Source: Notolepis coatsorum
Taxonomy: Eukaryota; Chordata; Actinopteri; Aulopiformes; Paralepididae
Direction: 5' to 3'
Assembly (NCBI GenBank): GCA_963971535.1
Contig: OZ020585.1
Location: forward strand, 22,628,005-22,692,004
DNA length: 64,000 nt
Every line of letters starts with the position of its first letter. Positions within the stretch are counted from its first letter, which is position 1. The position numbers and the translations under genes were made by a program. Below are positions 34,441 to 44,449 of the stretch, in pieces. Under the pieces are notes generated by a model. The model saw nothing but the letters and a program-made list of their open reading frames with translations, was not told the DNA's origin and made no database searches.

Positions 34441-36996
34441 TCAACCCGTCACCCCCCTCAGAAATGGCATCTGAACCATAGATTCTATCAACCTGTTCAC
34501 TGATCTCACTACTCTCCCTGTACGTGTCCTAACCCGACCATCACTCCCTACGTGAGGGTGTAAATCAGTGGGAACCGCAACACCCATGTCAGGTGAGTGC
34601 GAAGCCCCTACATCTGAATCAGTGTGAGCTGTGACAACTATGTCAGGTGAGTGAGAAGCCTCTGCATCTGAATCGGTGTGAGCTATGACAACTATGTCAG
34701 GTGAGTGAGAAGCCTCTGTGTGCTGTGCCTCTGTGTCAGGTGTACATTGAGCAGTGGCCCCTGCAGGACTGGCTACTGGGCTAACCTGACCTAACCCATC
34801 TGTCACAGCCAACACAGAGTCAAAAGAGTCTGTAAGTGACGAGACCACAGGCCCCTCTACCTCCACAGAGTCGGTCAGGTCATGTGCAACACCGCCCTCA
34901 GACCAAACTCCAGATACAGGATCCATACCGTCACTACTATCACAGTCCCCCTCATCGGACTCTCCGTCATCAAACGTCTGACCAATCTCACTAGCGTCCT
35001 CCCCCTGCTCTAGCTCAGGAAAAGGCAAGAAGTTGACCTCCAGCAAACGGTTCCTGTGCACTACCCTTGTGCGCCCCCCTACATCCTGAATCTTATAGAC
35101 ATGGATACTGGGGTTGACACCATCAACTGTATACACTCCATCCTCCCATTTGTCAGCCAACTTCCGCTTTCCCCGCTCTCCCTGATTTGCTACCAGAACC
35201 CGATCCCTCACAGACAGGTAAGTACCCTTGACACGCTTGTTGTACTGTCGGGTCTGGTGCTGTTGCTCAACGGTGGAGTGCTTCTGAGCGATCTCCATGG
35301 CACTCTTCAGACACGAAAGCAGGGAGCCAGCATAGGAATCGTAATCAACAACTCCAGGGTCATTCAGGACCTGCCTGAACATGACATCCACTGGTAGTCT
35401 AGGGACGCGGCCAAACATCAAAAAGAAAGGCGCGTAACCCGTAGTCTCATGAACAGTGGCATTGTAAGCAAACGTGAGTGTCTGGACCTGCTGCGGCCAC
35501 TGGTGCTTCTTCCGAAGCGGGAGAGAGCGGAGCATGTTCCCCAGAGTGCGGTTAAAGCGCTCTGTCCCACCGTTACCCATGGGATGATAGGCCGTTGTGT
35601 GGGATTTGGCCACTCCCGTCAACCTGAGGAGCTCAGCAATCAAATTGCTCTCAAAATTGGCACCTTGATCTGCGTGTATTCTCTCAGGGAACCCGTACAC
35701 ACAAAACACGTTGTCCCAGAGCTTTCTGGCAACTTGCTTTGCCGTCTGATTAGCGCATGGGAACGCGTGCGCCAACTTGGTGAAATGGTCAGTCACCACC
35801 AACACGTCCACTGACCGCTGATTGCTGTCCTCAGTGGACCAGAAATCCATACACACTAACTGCATCGGCGCGGAGCTCTTGATACTTTCAAGGGGCGCAC
35901 GAGCAGCAGGCTCCGGGGACTTCCCATACACACATCTTTGACAACACCTGACATATGCCCTGACATCCCTCTCCATATCTGGCCAATAAAAACGTTGCCT
36001 GGCAAGAGAAAGAGTGCGATCCTGGCCCTGATGACCCGCCAGATCATGGATGCCAGACAATGCCTTGTCCTTCAGACTCAGCGGCAGCACATACTGAGTT
36101 CTCCTCTGCTTGGACACTTGGTCCCTTGTCACGCGGTACAGGACACCATCACGGACCTCCAGTTTGTCCCACTGTTTCAACAGTCTGAGAACCTTCTGGT
36201 CAGCGCCGTGCCTCTCCCGTCTAGATGGTCGCTTCCGAACAGCGACAAAGGGTAGCACCCTAGAGATGCAAGTGTCCCGTTCCTGGCTCAACCTGAGCTC
36301 CTCAACTGAAAACATCGGTAAAACATCCTGGCCCTCGGACAGATGTTGGATGTTCTGGACCAAACCCAGCGCTCTGGACTCAGCAGCACCAATCCAATCA
36401 CATTTAGACTGACAAAGGGCTCTAATCTCATCTGTCCCACAAGCCATCCCGAGTAGTGAGCTACTCACCGTCTGGGACTGACAACTGATCCTGAAAACAT
36501 CCTGCACAGAGTCCCCCTCAACTGCCCCCGCTTCCTGCACAAGAGCCGGGTACGGCTCCCTCAATAACCTCTGACTAACATGCTTAGCGAACAGGTCACG
36601 ACTCAAAGCGTCCGCCACCACATTCTTCTTCCCTGGCAGGTGTTTGAGATCAAAGTCAAAAGACGCAAGTTTAGACACCCAGCGAATCTCACATGCGTCA
36701 AGCTTTGGCTTCGTAAGCAAATAAGTCAACGGGTTATTATCCGTCCAAACTGTGAATCTCTGACCCTTCAGCCAATGGCTGAACTTCTCGCATATGCTCC
36801 ATTTCAAGGCCATGAACTCCAGTCTATACGCTGGATACTTACGCTGTGAAGCACTGAGGGTCTTGCTTGCAAAAGCGACAGGCCTGGCCTTAGACTCACC
36901 TCGAGGTACCTGCGACAGCACAGCGCCAAGTCCGTCCAATGACGCATCAACTGAGAGGACAAAAGGCTCCTCAAAATCTGTGGGCGAGCACGACAC
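34441..36996 (-). pseudogene. pol: gypsy 2 Pol, C-terminal part: RNase H and integrase
   Basis: The frame starts in the connection region (FVLSVDASLDGLGAVLSQ is RNase H, with TDNNPLTYL further on). It continues through the HHCC zinc region (HDLAGHQGQDRTLSLARQRF...CCQRC) and the integrase core (CMDFWS, HADQGANFES, GNGGTERFNR; 35 residues between the last Asp and Glu). The long acidic tail has three copies of ASHSPDI.V-type units of about 17 residues. The frame joins the upstream pieces only through a frameshift near 36985. The stop at 34441 is followed by about 320 bp of noncoding sequence before the LTR. Confidence 0.9.
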
Positions 36997-37245
36997 ACTC
37001 CAGTAACATTGTCTTCAGCCTATCGAAAGCTTCTCCACAGACCGCTGTCCAGTCAGCAGGGGTGAGCCTATGAAAGCTGCCAGGTGGTTTCTTGTCCTTA
37101 GGGGACCTCCCCTTCCTCTTTTGTCCAGCCGTAAGGGCGAACAATGGCTTCGCAACAGCAGAGCAGTTTGGGAGAAAATGCTGGTAATAGAATACCATCC
37201 CGAGAAACTACTTGATCCTACGGACAGAGGGTGTGCACCCATCAA
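36971..37245 (-). pseudogene. pol: gypsy 2 Pol, connection segment in a shifted frame
   Basis: The piece FYYQHFLPNCSAVAKPLFAL (37198 downward) is the usual thumb/connection part of Ty3-type RT. It is in a different frame from both the preceding RT (ends 37208) and the following RNase H (starts about 36996). So two frameshifts, near 37200 and 36985, interrupt Pol. Confidence 0.8.
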
Positions 37246-39064
37246 CCTCCATCAGATCTTGTACTGTCATGTTGGAGATAACCTCCACCTTGGAGGGATC
37301 AACAGACACGCCCCCACCACCGACCACATGGCCCAAGAACCTAACCTCCTGCTGCAGCAGGTGACACTTCTTGGGAGCCAGTTTCAAGTTGTTCTCCCTC
37401 AACCTCTGAAACACGGTGTGGAGCCTAGACAGGGCCTCATCTTCTGACGGCGCGAAGACCAGGAGATCGTCAAGGTAACACAACAGTTTTGTGAAGTTCA
37501 TGTCCCCAAAGATTCCAGTCATCATTCTCATAAAGGCTGCAGGGCTATTACATAGACCCTGTGGCATGCGATTGTACTCATGCAACCCGAGGGGGGTTGT
37601 GAAAGCCGTGTACTTCTTGTCATCCTCATGCATTGGGATGTTAAAGAAGCCAGAGGTGAGATCCATCGTACTAAAGAGGCAATTGCCCCCAAGCGCCGCA
37701 AGACAATCAGACTGGTGTGGCAAGGGGTGAGCGTCCTTCAGGGTGCGCGCATTCAACCATCTGAAATCAGTGCAGATGCGAACCCCCCCGTCCTTTTTCC
37801 AGACCATTACAAGAGGTGAAGCGTACTCACTCGAGGACTTCCTGATAATCCCCTTCTCCTCCATATCAGTGAGAACCTGTCTCAGCTTCTGATAGTGAGC
37901 CGGGGGGACCCTCCTGTAGGGCAATCGAAAGGGGCGCTCATCCACAAGACGGATGCGATGAGTGTATCCCTTGACCTCACCACAGTCTAACGAGTCCTTG
38001 GAAAAGATGTCGCTATATTCAGTTATCAACTGCACAAGCTGAGACTTGCAGGCTTCACTGACCTGGCAAGAACTGATGTCAATGTCACAGAGCCCGAGCT
38101 CTGACAAACTCCTAGCCGGTGAGGCCGGAGGACCGGCACAACCTGGGGCGTCAGGCTCTCGCCTTTCCGAAACTGCCTGCAGTCCCTGAAAAGCATCCAA
38201 GTCCTCAATCGCCAAACACACTGAAACATCAGCCAACTTGCAGTTCCTTTTTAGTGTGATAGGTTTGTCAGACGGATTGACAACAGTCATGGGCACCCAC
38301 CTATCCCCCCAGAGTGGTGTAACGAGCCGACCCACAAGAACACTTCGTGGCATAGCCTTGGAGTCTGTTGGCTCCACGATTACAGTGCTCCCAGGTGACA
38401 TAGGCACCTTAGCAGGGAGTCTGCCCCAGACTAAGTGCTCGTGTCTCGGTAGGAGCGTCACTGCCTGGGTGAGCTTCACAGTACCAATTTTCTCTGGAAC
38501 CGTACCGCCCCTCCAGCGCTCCACGTTCGTAAACATGGACAGAAACTGCTCCACTTCCGGACTTGACTGAGGCTCTGGTCTCGATGCGAGATCCCAGTAC
38601 TCACTACCACCCTTCAGGACGTGGGTAACATGTTTAAGGACATTCGTGCCAACTATCAGGTCATCATGTTGACCGGGCACGACCAAAGTGGGTACAGTAA
38701 AGGAGACCCCATAAAGCTGCATGTCTAAATCATAAAAACCATCAGGCCTCGTCTCCAGACCACCACAGCCAATCAAAACAATATTTTCTTCAGGCTGCTG
38801 CTTCCCAGGTAAAACACCCCCAGAGCGGAGCTTCTCCACTGCATATTCACTGATACTGCAGGACATAGAGCCAGTATCCAACATGCCTCTAAGCTGAACA
38901 CTCTGGTTGACCAGGACTGAAGCATAAAACAGGTCACTGAAAGCTTGAATCTTTTGAGTTGCTTGAATGATCGTACGAGAACCCTTAGGTGCTTTGGCAC
39001 ACTTGTCTTCATACAAGTGAGCAAGATCAGAGACATCAGTGAGGGACTCATCTATACCACCCAC
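37208..39064 (-). CDS. pol: gypsy 2 Pol, N-terminal part: protease and reverse transcriptase
   Basis: Protease motif GMLDTGSMSCSI (Asp about residue 63 from the first start codon in frame). RT blocks: EEKGIIRKSSSEYASPLVMV, RICTDFRWLN, FSTMDLTSGF and the catalytic CYLDDLLVF near residue 530. The frame is open until a frameshift just after PSKVEVISNM, near 37208. It lies about 23 bp downstream of the gag stop and in another frame, so a shift or bypass is needed for expression. Confidence 0.85.
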   Translation of the reverse strand: MGGIDESLTDVSDLAHLYEDKCAKAPKGSRTIIQATQKIQAFSDLFYASVLVNQSVQLRGMLDTGSMSCSISEYAVEKLRSGGVLPGKQQPEENIVLIGCGGLETRPDGFYDLDMQLYGVSFTVPTLVVPGQHDDLIVGTNVLKHVTHVLKGGSEYWDLASRPEPQSSPEVEQFLSMFTNVERWRGGTVPEKIGTVKLTQAVTLLPRHEHLVWGRLPAKVPMSPGSTVIVEPTDSKAMPRSVLVGRLVTPLWGDRWVPMTVVNPSDKPITLKRNCKLADVSVCLAIEDLDAFQGLQAVSERREPDAPGCAGPPASPARSLSELGLCDIDISSCQVSEACKSQLVQLITEYSDIFSKDSLDCGEVKGYTHRIRLVDERPFRLPYRRVPPAHYQKLRQVLTDMEEKGIIRKSSSEYASPLVMVWKKDGGVRICTDFRWLNARTLKDAHPLPHQSDCLAALGGNCLFSTMDLTSGFFNIPMHEDDKKYTAFTTPLGLHEYNRMPQGLCNSPAAFMRMMTGIFGDMNFTKLLCYLDDLLVFAPSEDEALSRLHTVFQRLRENNLKLAPKKCHLLQQEVRFLGHVVGGGGVSVDPSKVEVISNMTVQDLMEVDGCTPSVRRIK

Positions 39065-39087
39065 ACCACCCCTCTCTAGGTGTGAGT

Positions 39088-40506
39088 TTAGTCGTTTAAA
39101 GGACGAGACTGACCATCAGTGCTGCCACTGGGCGGAGTCTGCCGCTGGTTGTGCTGCTGAGGACAATCCCTCTTCCAATGCCCGGGAGACAAACATGCTA
39201 GACACCTGTTCTCCCCTCTGCAGTGGGAAAGAGTGGAATGGTCAGGAGAATTACAAACTCTGCACAACCGGCGCTGTGTGTCAGGCACCCGAGCTGTGGC
39301 GCTGGCTGGCACTTGAGTCTGCACTGTAACTAGGCGGTCTAACAAACCCACTAGACTCCTCATGTAGTCATGGTCACCTCCGGAACCATCTGTGGGTGCT
39401 GGGGACGGTGCCGGAAACACCGATGCTGTTGCACTCAATACTGGTGCGTCACTGACTATAGGCACATGACACTGGGAACGGACCCTGCGCTCTACCGTAC
39501 CTAACTCGCTCGGTCCCCCTGCAGCAGTTCGAGACTTCCTGTCCTGCATGTGCTCATCGAGTCTCTCCTGGATCTCGCAAGCAGACCATTGCCCAGCAGA
39601 CTTGAACTTAAAAACATTAGCCAGTGACTGATCAGGGCAGTGTTTGATAAACATCATGCTAACCTCGTGACTCGGGTCCTCGATACTACGGCCTTGCCTT
39701 CTCAAGCACTCATCAGCTACTTCTACTGTCCTATTTAGCCTGATCCAAAACTCCATAGCATCTTCACCAGGCTTTGGTAGTGTACTATAAAAGTCCGCCA
39801 GGGGCATGCTCGAGTATGAGAGTTCACTAAAATGTTGTTTTAGTATGTCAAAAATCATGTGAGGGTTCCTTGTGTGGTCAATAGACTTGTTGTTACGCAA
39901 CTTTATCCTTACCACATCCCCTGCTTTACCCATGAGCTTAGATAGAATCTCCTGTGATTGCTCACCAACTGGAGTGGCTCGTTTCCTCATGTACGAGGTA
40001 ACCAAATTCTCCCACTCATAAACAGTGAATTTGTCTGAATTATCACCCCTGAATATAGGGGGCTCTCTGGCGTCTGAGTGCACGACTATTCTGTGTGGCA
40101 CTGTCACCTCTGAGGGATGCTCAATAGACCTAATACTGTCTGTGCTCCTGCTAAACTGCAGCTTAGCTGTGATGGACTCGCCAATCTTTTCTGCCAGCTG
40201 TGTGATGAGCGCACTTAACTCTGGCTGTTCACCTGTTAGTCGCTCACTAACTGGTGATTGGCTTAGCCCGGCACGGTCCACATACCCTAACTCTGGCCTT
40301 TCACCTGTTAGCCGCCCATCAACTGGTGGTAGACTTGGCCTGGCACGATTTACGTACCTCGTGGAGGTAAGCTGTGGAGTGTCAAATGTTACTGGATCTG
40401 GTCCTGTTGCTTCCGTCTCTGAGAGCCGGTTGTAAAATCCCCCCCCCCCCCCCCCCCCATTCAATTCAATATCAACTACCACATCTGTATTCCCCCCTTC
40501 TGCCAT
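39088..40506 (-). CDS. gag: gypsy 2 Gag with two zinc knuckles
   Basis: 472 residues from ATG at 40506. A central capsid-like region (FRGDNSDKFTVYEWENLVTS, then ADFYSTLPKPGEDAMEFWIR) is followed by two C-terminal knuckles near residues 415-448: CRVCNSPDHSTLSHC and CLACLSPGHWKRDC, the second a standard CX2CX4HX4C. Knuckles bind the RNA genome in the particle. A run of C on the plus strand (40439-40458) encodes a poly-Gly near residue 20; its length is prone to slippage or assembly error, so the N-terminal frame should be treated with care. Confidence 0.85.
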   Translation of the reverse strand: MAEGGNTDVVVDIELNGGGGGGGFYNRLSETEATGPDPVTFDTPQLTSTRYVNRARPSLPPVDGRLTGERPELGYVDRAGLSQSPVSERLTGEQPELSALITQLAEKIGESITAKLQFSRSTDSIRSIEHPSEVTVPHRIVVHSDAREPPIFRGDNSDKFTVYEWENLVTSYMRKRATPVGEQSQEILSKLMGKAGDVVRIKLRNNKSIDHTRNPHMIFDILKQHFSELSYSSMPLADFYSTLPKPGEDAMEFWIRLNRTVEVADECLRRQGRSIEDPSHEVSMMFIKHCPDQSLANVFKFKSAGQWSACEIQERLDEHMQDRKSRTAAGGPSELGTVERRVRSQCHVPIVSDAPVLSATASVFPAPSPAPTDGSGGDHDYMRSLVGLLDRLVTVQTQVPASATARVPDTQRRLCRVCNSPDHSTLSHCRGENRCLACLSPGHWKRDCPQQHNQRQTPPSGSTDGQSRPLND

Positions 40507-40559
40507 TGTCCTACGCTCACCCTTAGGTGTTTTGGCTTAACAGAAGAAGAAAAAAAATT

Positions 40560-41025
40560 AAATAACCTGTTCAGGTCTTTTAAATACTGTAGTAGAAAAA
40601 AAATAAAATGAAAAAATGAATAGGAATGAATTTACATAAGAGGTTAATCAAGTCAATAAACCCTTATATATTATATATACAATTAATATCTAAATGTCTT
40701 CTGCACATCCACTGGCATCATCATCTTCATGTCTTTTTCTTCTTCACCAGTTCATTCACTGTCTGTTCACAATTTAAAAAAAGTTTATCACCGGCCACTA
40801 GATGGCAGCGTCTCACCACTGATGAACTGATGAGGGCTGTGTTGTCTGTTCCTGGGACACGTAGGGTGAAAGGTTTATCACCGGCCACTAGATGGCAGCG
40901 TCTCACCTCTGATGAACTGAAGATGGCTGTGTTGTCATACCTCGTGGAGGTAAGCTGTGGTCTGCAGTCTGCAGTTCCCCGGCGAACGATTTGATGTTGT
41001 TCTCCCTTCTCTTTGATGAATCTTT
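40560..41025 (-). other. gypsy 2 untranslated leader with 85-bp duplication
   Basis: Between the PBS and Gag. TTTATCACCGGCCACTAGAT and GGCAGCGTCTCACC occur at 40787-40822 and 40872-40908 as part of an imperfect tandem duplication of about 85 bp. A 21-bp string around CTCGTGGAGGTAAGCTGTGG near 40940 also occurs in the gag region near 40358. Confidence 0.6.
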
Positions 41026-41043
41026 ATCCGGGTCACGGCACCA
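41026..41043 (-). promoter_or_regulatory. primer-binding site of gypsy 2
   Basis: The minus strand reads TGGTGCCGTGACCCGGAT one base after the 5' LTR. It differs by one base from the site in the miniature element at 54394-55691. The primer tRNA was not assigned. Confidence 0.75.
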
Positions 41044-41044
41044 C

Positions 41045-43161
41045 TGTAACAGATGTTCTGTCCGTGTTCTCCTGCGTTGTGTTCTGGGTGTGATGCTTAG
41101 TGATGAGTCGGCACACATGGACAACGGTTCATCATTTATTCGTGGTCTGCAATGGAGGCCACCTGCATGAACGAGTGGTGGAAATGCCACAAAGAAAACA
41201 GCGTCACACAATGTGCTCTCAGTCACGTCTTTCACATGGAATGCTGGTTTCAGACTCTAAACAATTATATTTGCACAATAAACAACTTAAGGCACATACC
41301 TGCATGAACGAGTGGTGGAAATGCCACAAAGAAAACAGCGTCACACAATGTGCTCTCAGTCACGTCTGTTGACAGAGAACAATAGGTTGACTATATTGCC
41401 TCGGTGAAATACACAGACTAAAACCTTCAATTGTGCATATAATATAACCACACCGTTCGTCACAACACTATCGAGTCATTATTATCTATTTACATTCAAT
41501 TCTCATACAAAATATATACACAACAGTGTGAAACACAATAATACTGCGCGCTACAGTAATCACATACCTTTCACATGGAATGCTGGTTTCAGACTGAACC
41601 CAAACCGGAAGGTTGCTTCTAACACGCGCGAATACTTGACCCGGAAGTGCTAAACTCTCGAACGTGAACTTTCCAAGTTACGTTCAGATAAAAGTGTCTT
41701 TGGTATAAAGAAATAATAAATAATAAACAATAGTAACTGTTACGAAGGATCAGATTAAACCGAATATATATATTTATTACTTGAGATATATTGTATAGTA
41801 TTTGTATATTGTCTGATATCCCTTGTATATTCTTTGTACATCTACACGGAATATCCCTTTACCTAGTACAGACCATAATATTTCGTTCTCCTATTGGACA
41901 GCGATCCCCTAGGCGCCACGGCCATACCCCCAATGTCTAGTTCAAAGTCACCGCCAAAGACATGCCTGGACATGACCGGCTCTGCGCAAGAATACGAGAC
42001 AGAAATAAGGCTGGTACTAGATTGTTCACCTAACGTATAAATACGGCGCAGGTGAATACAGCAGTATGTTAACCAATAAGTTGAAGCCTCACACCACGAT
42101 ACAACGTGCTGTGAAGTGGGCCCGTTTTGCCCCAAAATAGAGCATTGAGACCGCGTGCAAATTGATAACTGAAGTGTCAGAGTTTAACGCTGTATCGTCG
42201 AGTTCGACCTATTCTATTATTAAGTAATAGTCTATTATGTATAGTGTATCGTGCGGCTACCGTTCTACAGTGACCAGCATTACCAACGCTTCCTCGTACC
42301 GATCTAGTGTGCTTATCCAGGCTGGGCGGCTTAACCTGGTGCCGTAATCCGAGGAGCCCTAGACGAGAACCGTGTGGATATGTACACTGGATAACCTACA
42401 CCGGCGACTACAGAGCCCTTTTCGGCTGGATTATATTTGCTTTGGTCCTGTAGCTGATGGAGCGGAGAATCGTCTACACCCACAATTGTGTGGGATTTAC
42501 CCTGTGAGGAGCAACGTCGAGCCTGCCTCTAGGACGCCTGAGGCTGGCTAGCTTTCTTCCATGCGGCACTGCATACCGGAGAATAGCTATTGTTCGTCTG
42601 CGGATCAAGAGATTATTGCACTGTCTCCTGTACCTGGAGTCTCCTTATTCATCGTTGACCCAGACTTTCGTTACCGACAAATCCTCTCCCCTGCTGGCCT
42701 ACAACCGGAGGGACCTTATTAGTATCTCCAGCTGCCCTACTAGTGTACCATATATATAATTCTTATGATACAGGTGGTATTAATTATCTCCTGCGTAATA
42801 TGCTCATGGACTTACGCTCTTGACCTATTCATGCACATTCTTCGCCTTACAAGCGCAATTCTCAATCTTGATAAGTAATGTAAGATAATCTTCGTGCTGC
42901 TAATAAATATTCTTCTAAACCAGAGTATTGGTGTGAAACCGTGTTATTGTGGATGTGTTCATCTCATATACCTGTGTACTGTATGGCCAGTAGTAATGTA
43001 CATAAGTCAGTAGTGGTTTAATGATACCATACTTATTCAATACAGTCAGGGAATTGTACCCCTCAGTTACAGTAACCACTTGTAAACAATTGTAAACAGG
43101 ATTTGGTGACATTTCAATCCTTAATAAAATAATAAACAAAGTTCAATTGACACTTGTTACA
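41045..43161 (-). repeat. 5' LTR of gypsy 2, split by a nested solo LTR
   Basis: The LTR is 41045-41737 plus 43077-43161, about 778 bp once the nested element and one TSD copy are removed. It matches the 3' LTR with few substitutions (for example CATTTATTCGTGG versus CATTTATTCATGG) and about 10 extra bases after the insertion site. Confidence 0.9.
41738..43071 (+). mobile_element. solo LTR, long family, copy 3 (1.33 kb)
   Basis: Begins TGTTACGAAGGATCAG and ends CCCCTCAGTTACA with exact 5-bp TSD GTAAC (41733-41737, 43072-43076). TATAAATACGGCGC near 42035 and AATAAATATTC near 42901 give the plus orientation. It matches 25076-26395 in reverse. It landed in the 5' LTR of gypsy 2 and is therefore the youngest layer of the nest. 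Confidence 0.9.
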
Positions 43162-43165
43162 CACA

Positions 43166-43168
43166 GAC

Positions 43169-43206
<38 letters not shown>

Positions 43207-43268
43207 GGACCACAGACTCATCTCTCTCTCTCTCTGGACCACAGACTCTCTCTGTCTGGATCATCACA

Positions 43269-43304
<36 letters not shown>

Positions 43305-43345
43305 GGACCACAGACTCATCTCTCTCTCTCTCCCTCTCTCTGGCC
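43166..43345. repeat. (CT)n microsatellite with GTCTGGACCACAGACTC units
   Basis: CT runs separated by several copies of GTCTGGACCACAGACTCATC. The same array is on the left of the gypsy at 33278-33341, so gypsy 2 split it. The repetitive Ser/Leu frames here are spurious. Confidence 0.9.
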
Positions 43346-43429
43346 TTGCTCTGGTGGAGGGTGTGCCACTGTGTGTGTGCCATCATGTTAACGTTAGCCT
43401 CAGTTAAACCTTGCGACGCCTCATTAGAT

Positions 43430-43715
43430 GAAGCTGTGTTCTGAGGTGTCCTGTGTTCTGAGCTGTGTGCTGAGCTGTGTTCTGCATGTGTTCTGTGTTC
43501 TGAGATGTGTTCTGTGTTCTGAGCTGTGTTCTGAGCTGTGTGCTGAGCTGTGTTCTGCATGTGTTCTGTGTTCTGAGGTGTCCTGTGTTCTGAGCTGTAT
43601 TCTGAGCTGTGTTCTGTGCTGTGTTCTGAGCTGTGTTCTGAGATGTGTTCTGTGTTCTGAGCAGTGTTCTAAGCTGTGTTGTGTTCTGAGCTGTGTTCTG
43701 AGCTTATATAGTGCT
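43430..43715. repeat. 12-bp minisatellite (GTGTTCTGAGCT)n
   Basis: More than 15 imperfect copies of GTGTTCTGAGCT, with GCATGTGTTCTGTG variants, forming a higher-order repeat of about 70-80 bp. The Cys/Leu/Val-rich frame is spurious. Confidence 0.9.
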
Positions 43716-43890
43716 TTTTACTAACTATTATATTTCTCTCTCCTCTGGTCAGGGGCATTGCCGGGTCTGTGCAGCGATAACACTGTATATTGACTGTAGA
43801 ACGGGAGCTCTCTCTCGCTCTCTCTCTCGCTCTCTCTCTATCTTGCTATATGTTGACTGTATGATTTTATTTTTATTTTTGTACCTTTAG

Positions 43891-43910
43891 GGGGGGGGGG
43901 GGGGGGGGGG
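43891..43910. repeat. homopolymer G run
   Basis: About 20 consecutive G within hAT-B. Length may be uncertain in the assembly. Confidence 0.85.
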
Positions 43911-44020
43911 CTCGCATTTAAATCTCGCACAGGGCCTCGCATTTCTCCCAGGCGGCCCTGTGTGTGTGTGCGCGCGTGCGCTGGTCTTCTGAAAGACCAG
44001 ACACAGAAGTCAGAGGAATA

Positions 44021-44100
44021 ACGACCTGTTGAATGCAACTACGGTTCAATAGATTCAATTCGTTTAAGATATTGAACTGTAGTTACATTCAACAGGTCGT
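44021..44100. repeat. hairpin specific to hAT-A copy 2
   Basis: AACGACCTGTTGAATGCAAC and GTTACATTCAACAGGTCGTT are inverted partners about 40 bp apart. Copy 1 has the simple sequence GGAATAACGACTGTTATTCA at the same place. Confidence 0.7.
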
Positions 44101-44449
44101 TATTCAATAGATTAAATTAGTTTAAGGATTAAAAAAATACAAAAATAAAAAAAAATTAAGAGAATCTCAAATACATTATTTTATTTAAGTGTAGGCTATA
44201 TTAAAAAAAAATCTTTTTTACAGTTTTTGTATTTTTCTGACATGGGGGCTCAACAATAAATGACAATCAGAAATGTCAAGTTGCATGTTGTTATTCTAAC
44301 CAGCTTAGTTCTGTTGCATTTCCAATTTATTTATTAAAAGTACAAAGCAGGAATCGATAAGGGAATCGATAAAGAATCGAACAGATAAGCAGAATCGATA
44401 AGGGAATCGTATCGATAAAATCTTATCAATTCCCATCCCTACCGGGGGT

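Larger units (their letters stand above)
33346..43161 (-). mobile_element. Ty3/gypsy LTR retrotransposon 2 (minus strand)
   Basis: LTRs at both ends, 4-bp TSD CACA (33342-33345, 43162-43165) in the sequence GGACCACAGACTC, which also exists uninterrupted at 33303-33315. PBS and polypurine tract are present. Gag, protease, RT, RNase H and integrase follow in Ty3/gypsy order on the minus strand. Its 5' LTR is enlarged by a nested solo LTR. Gag is open; Pol has two frameshifts. Confidence 0.95.
31897..43960. mobile_element. hAT-B element, inserted in the (TG)n of hAT-A
   Basis: The ends are CAGGGCCGCCT and AGGCGGCCCTG, inverted, with TGTGTGTG on each side (31889-31896, 43961-43968). Because the target is a TG run the duplication alone is weak, but hAT-A copy 1 reads straight through the same run, which supports the insertion. 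Without the nested gypsy it is about 2.2 kb and holds a small foldback, a 42-bp minisatellite, CT runs and a 12-bp minisatellite. No transposase frame was recognised. Confidence 0.8.
31310..44441. mobile_element. hAT-A copy 2, host of a four-level nest
   Basis: The ends are TAGGGATGGGAATCG and CCCATCCCTA with an exact 8-bp TSD CCGGGGGT (31302-31309, 44442-44449). Sequence outside the nested block aligns with hAT-A copy 1 (GCCCGGGGAGGGAGCTCTGT near 31862; TCTGACATGGGGGCTCAACA near 44237). The 13.1-kb span is due to hAT-B at 31897-43960 and what it contains. No transposase of its own. Confidence 0.9.

Noticed and set aside
35056..38570. Plus-strand frames opposite gypsy 2 Pol
   Set aside because: Antisense shadows of the minus-strand polyprotein, which has clear protease, RT, RNase H and integrase motifs.
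34441..40506. Gypsy 2 as an infectious retrovirus with an envelope gene
   Set aside because: After integrase there is only an acidic repeat tail and about 320 bp before the LTR; no envelope-like frame, signal peptide or transmembrane segment is present.
43147..43724. Ser/Leu-rich and Cys/Val-rich open frames
   Set aside because: Products of CT microsatellites and a 12-bp minisatellite.
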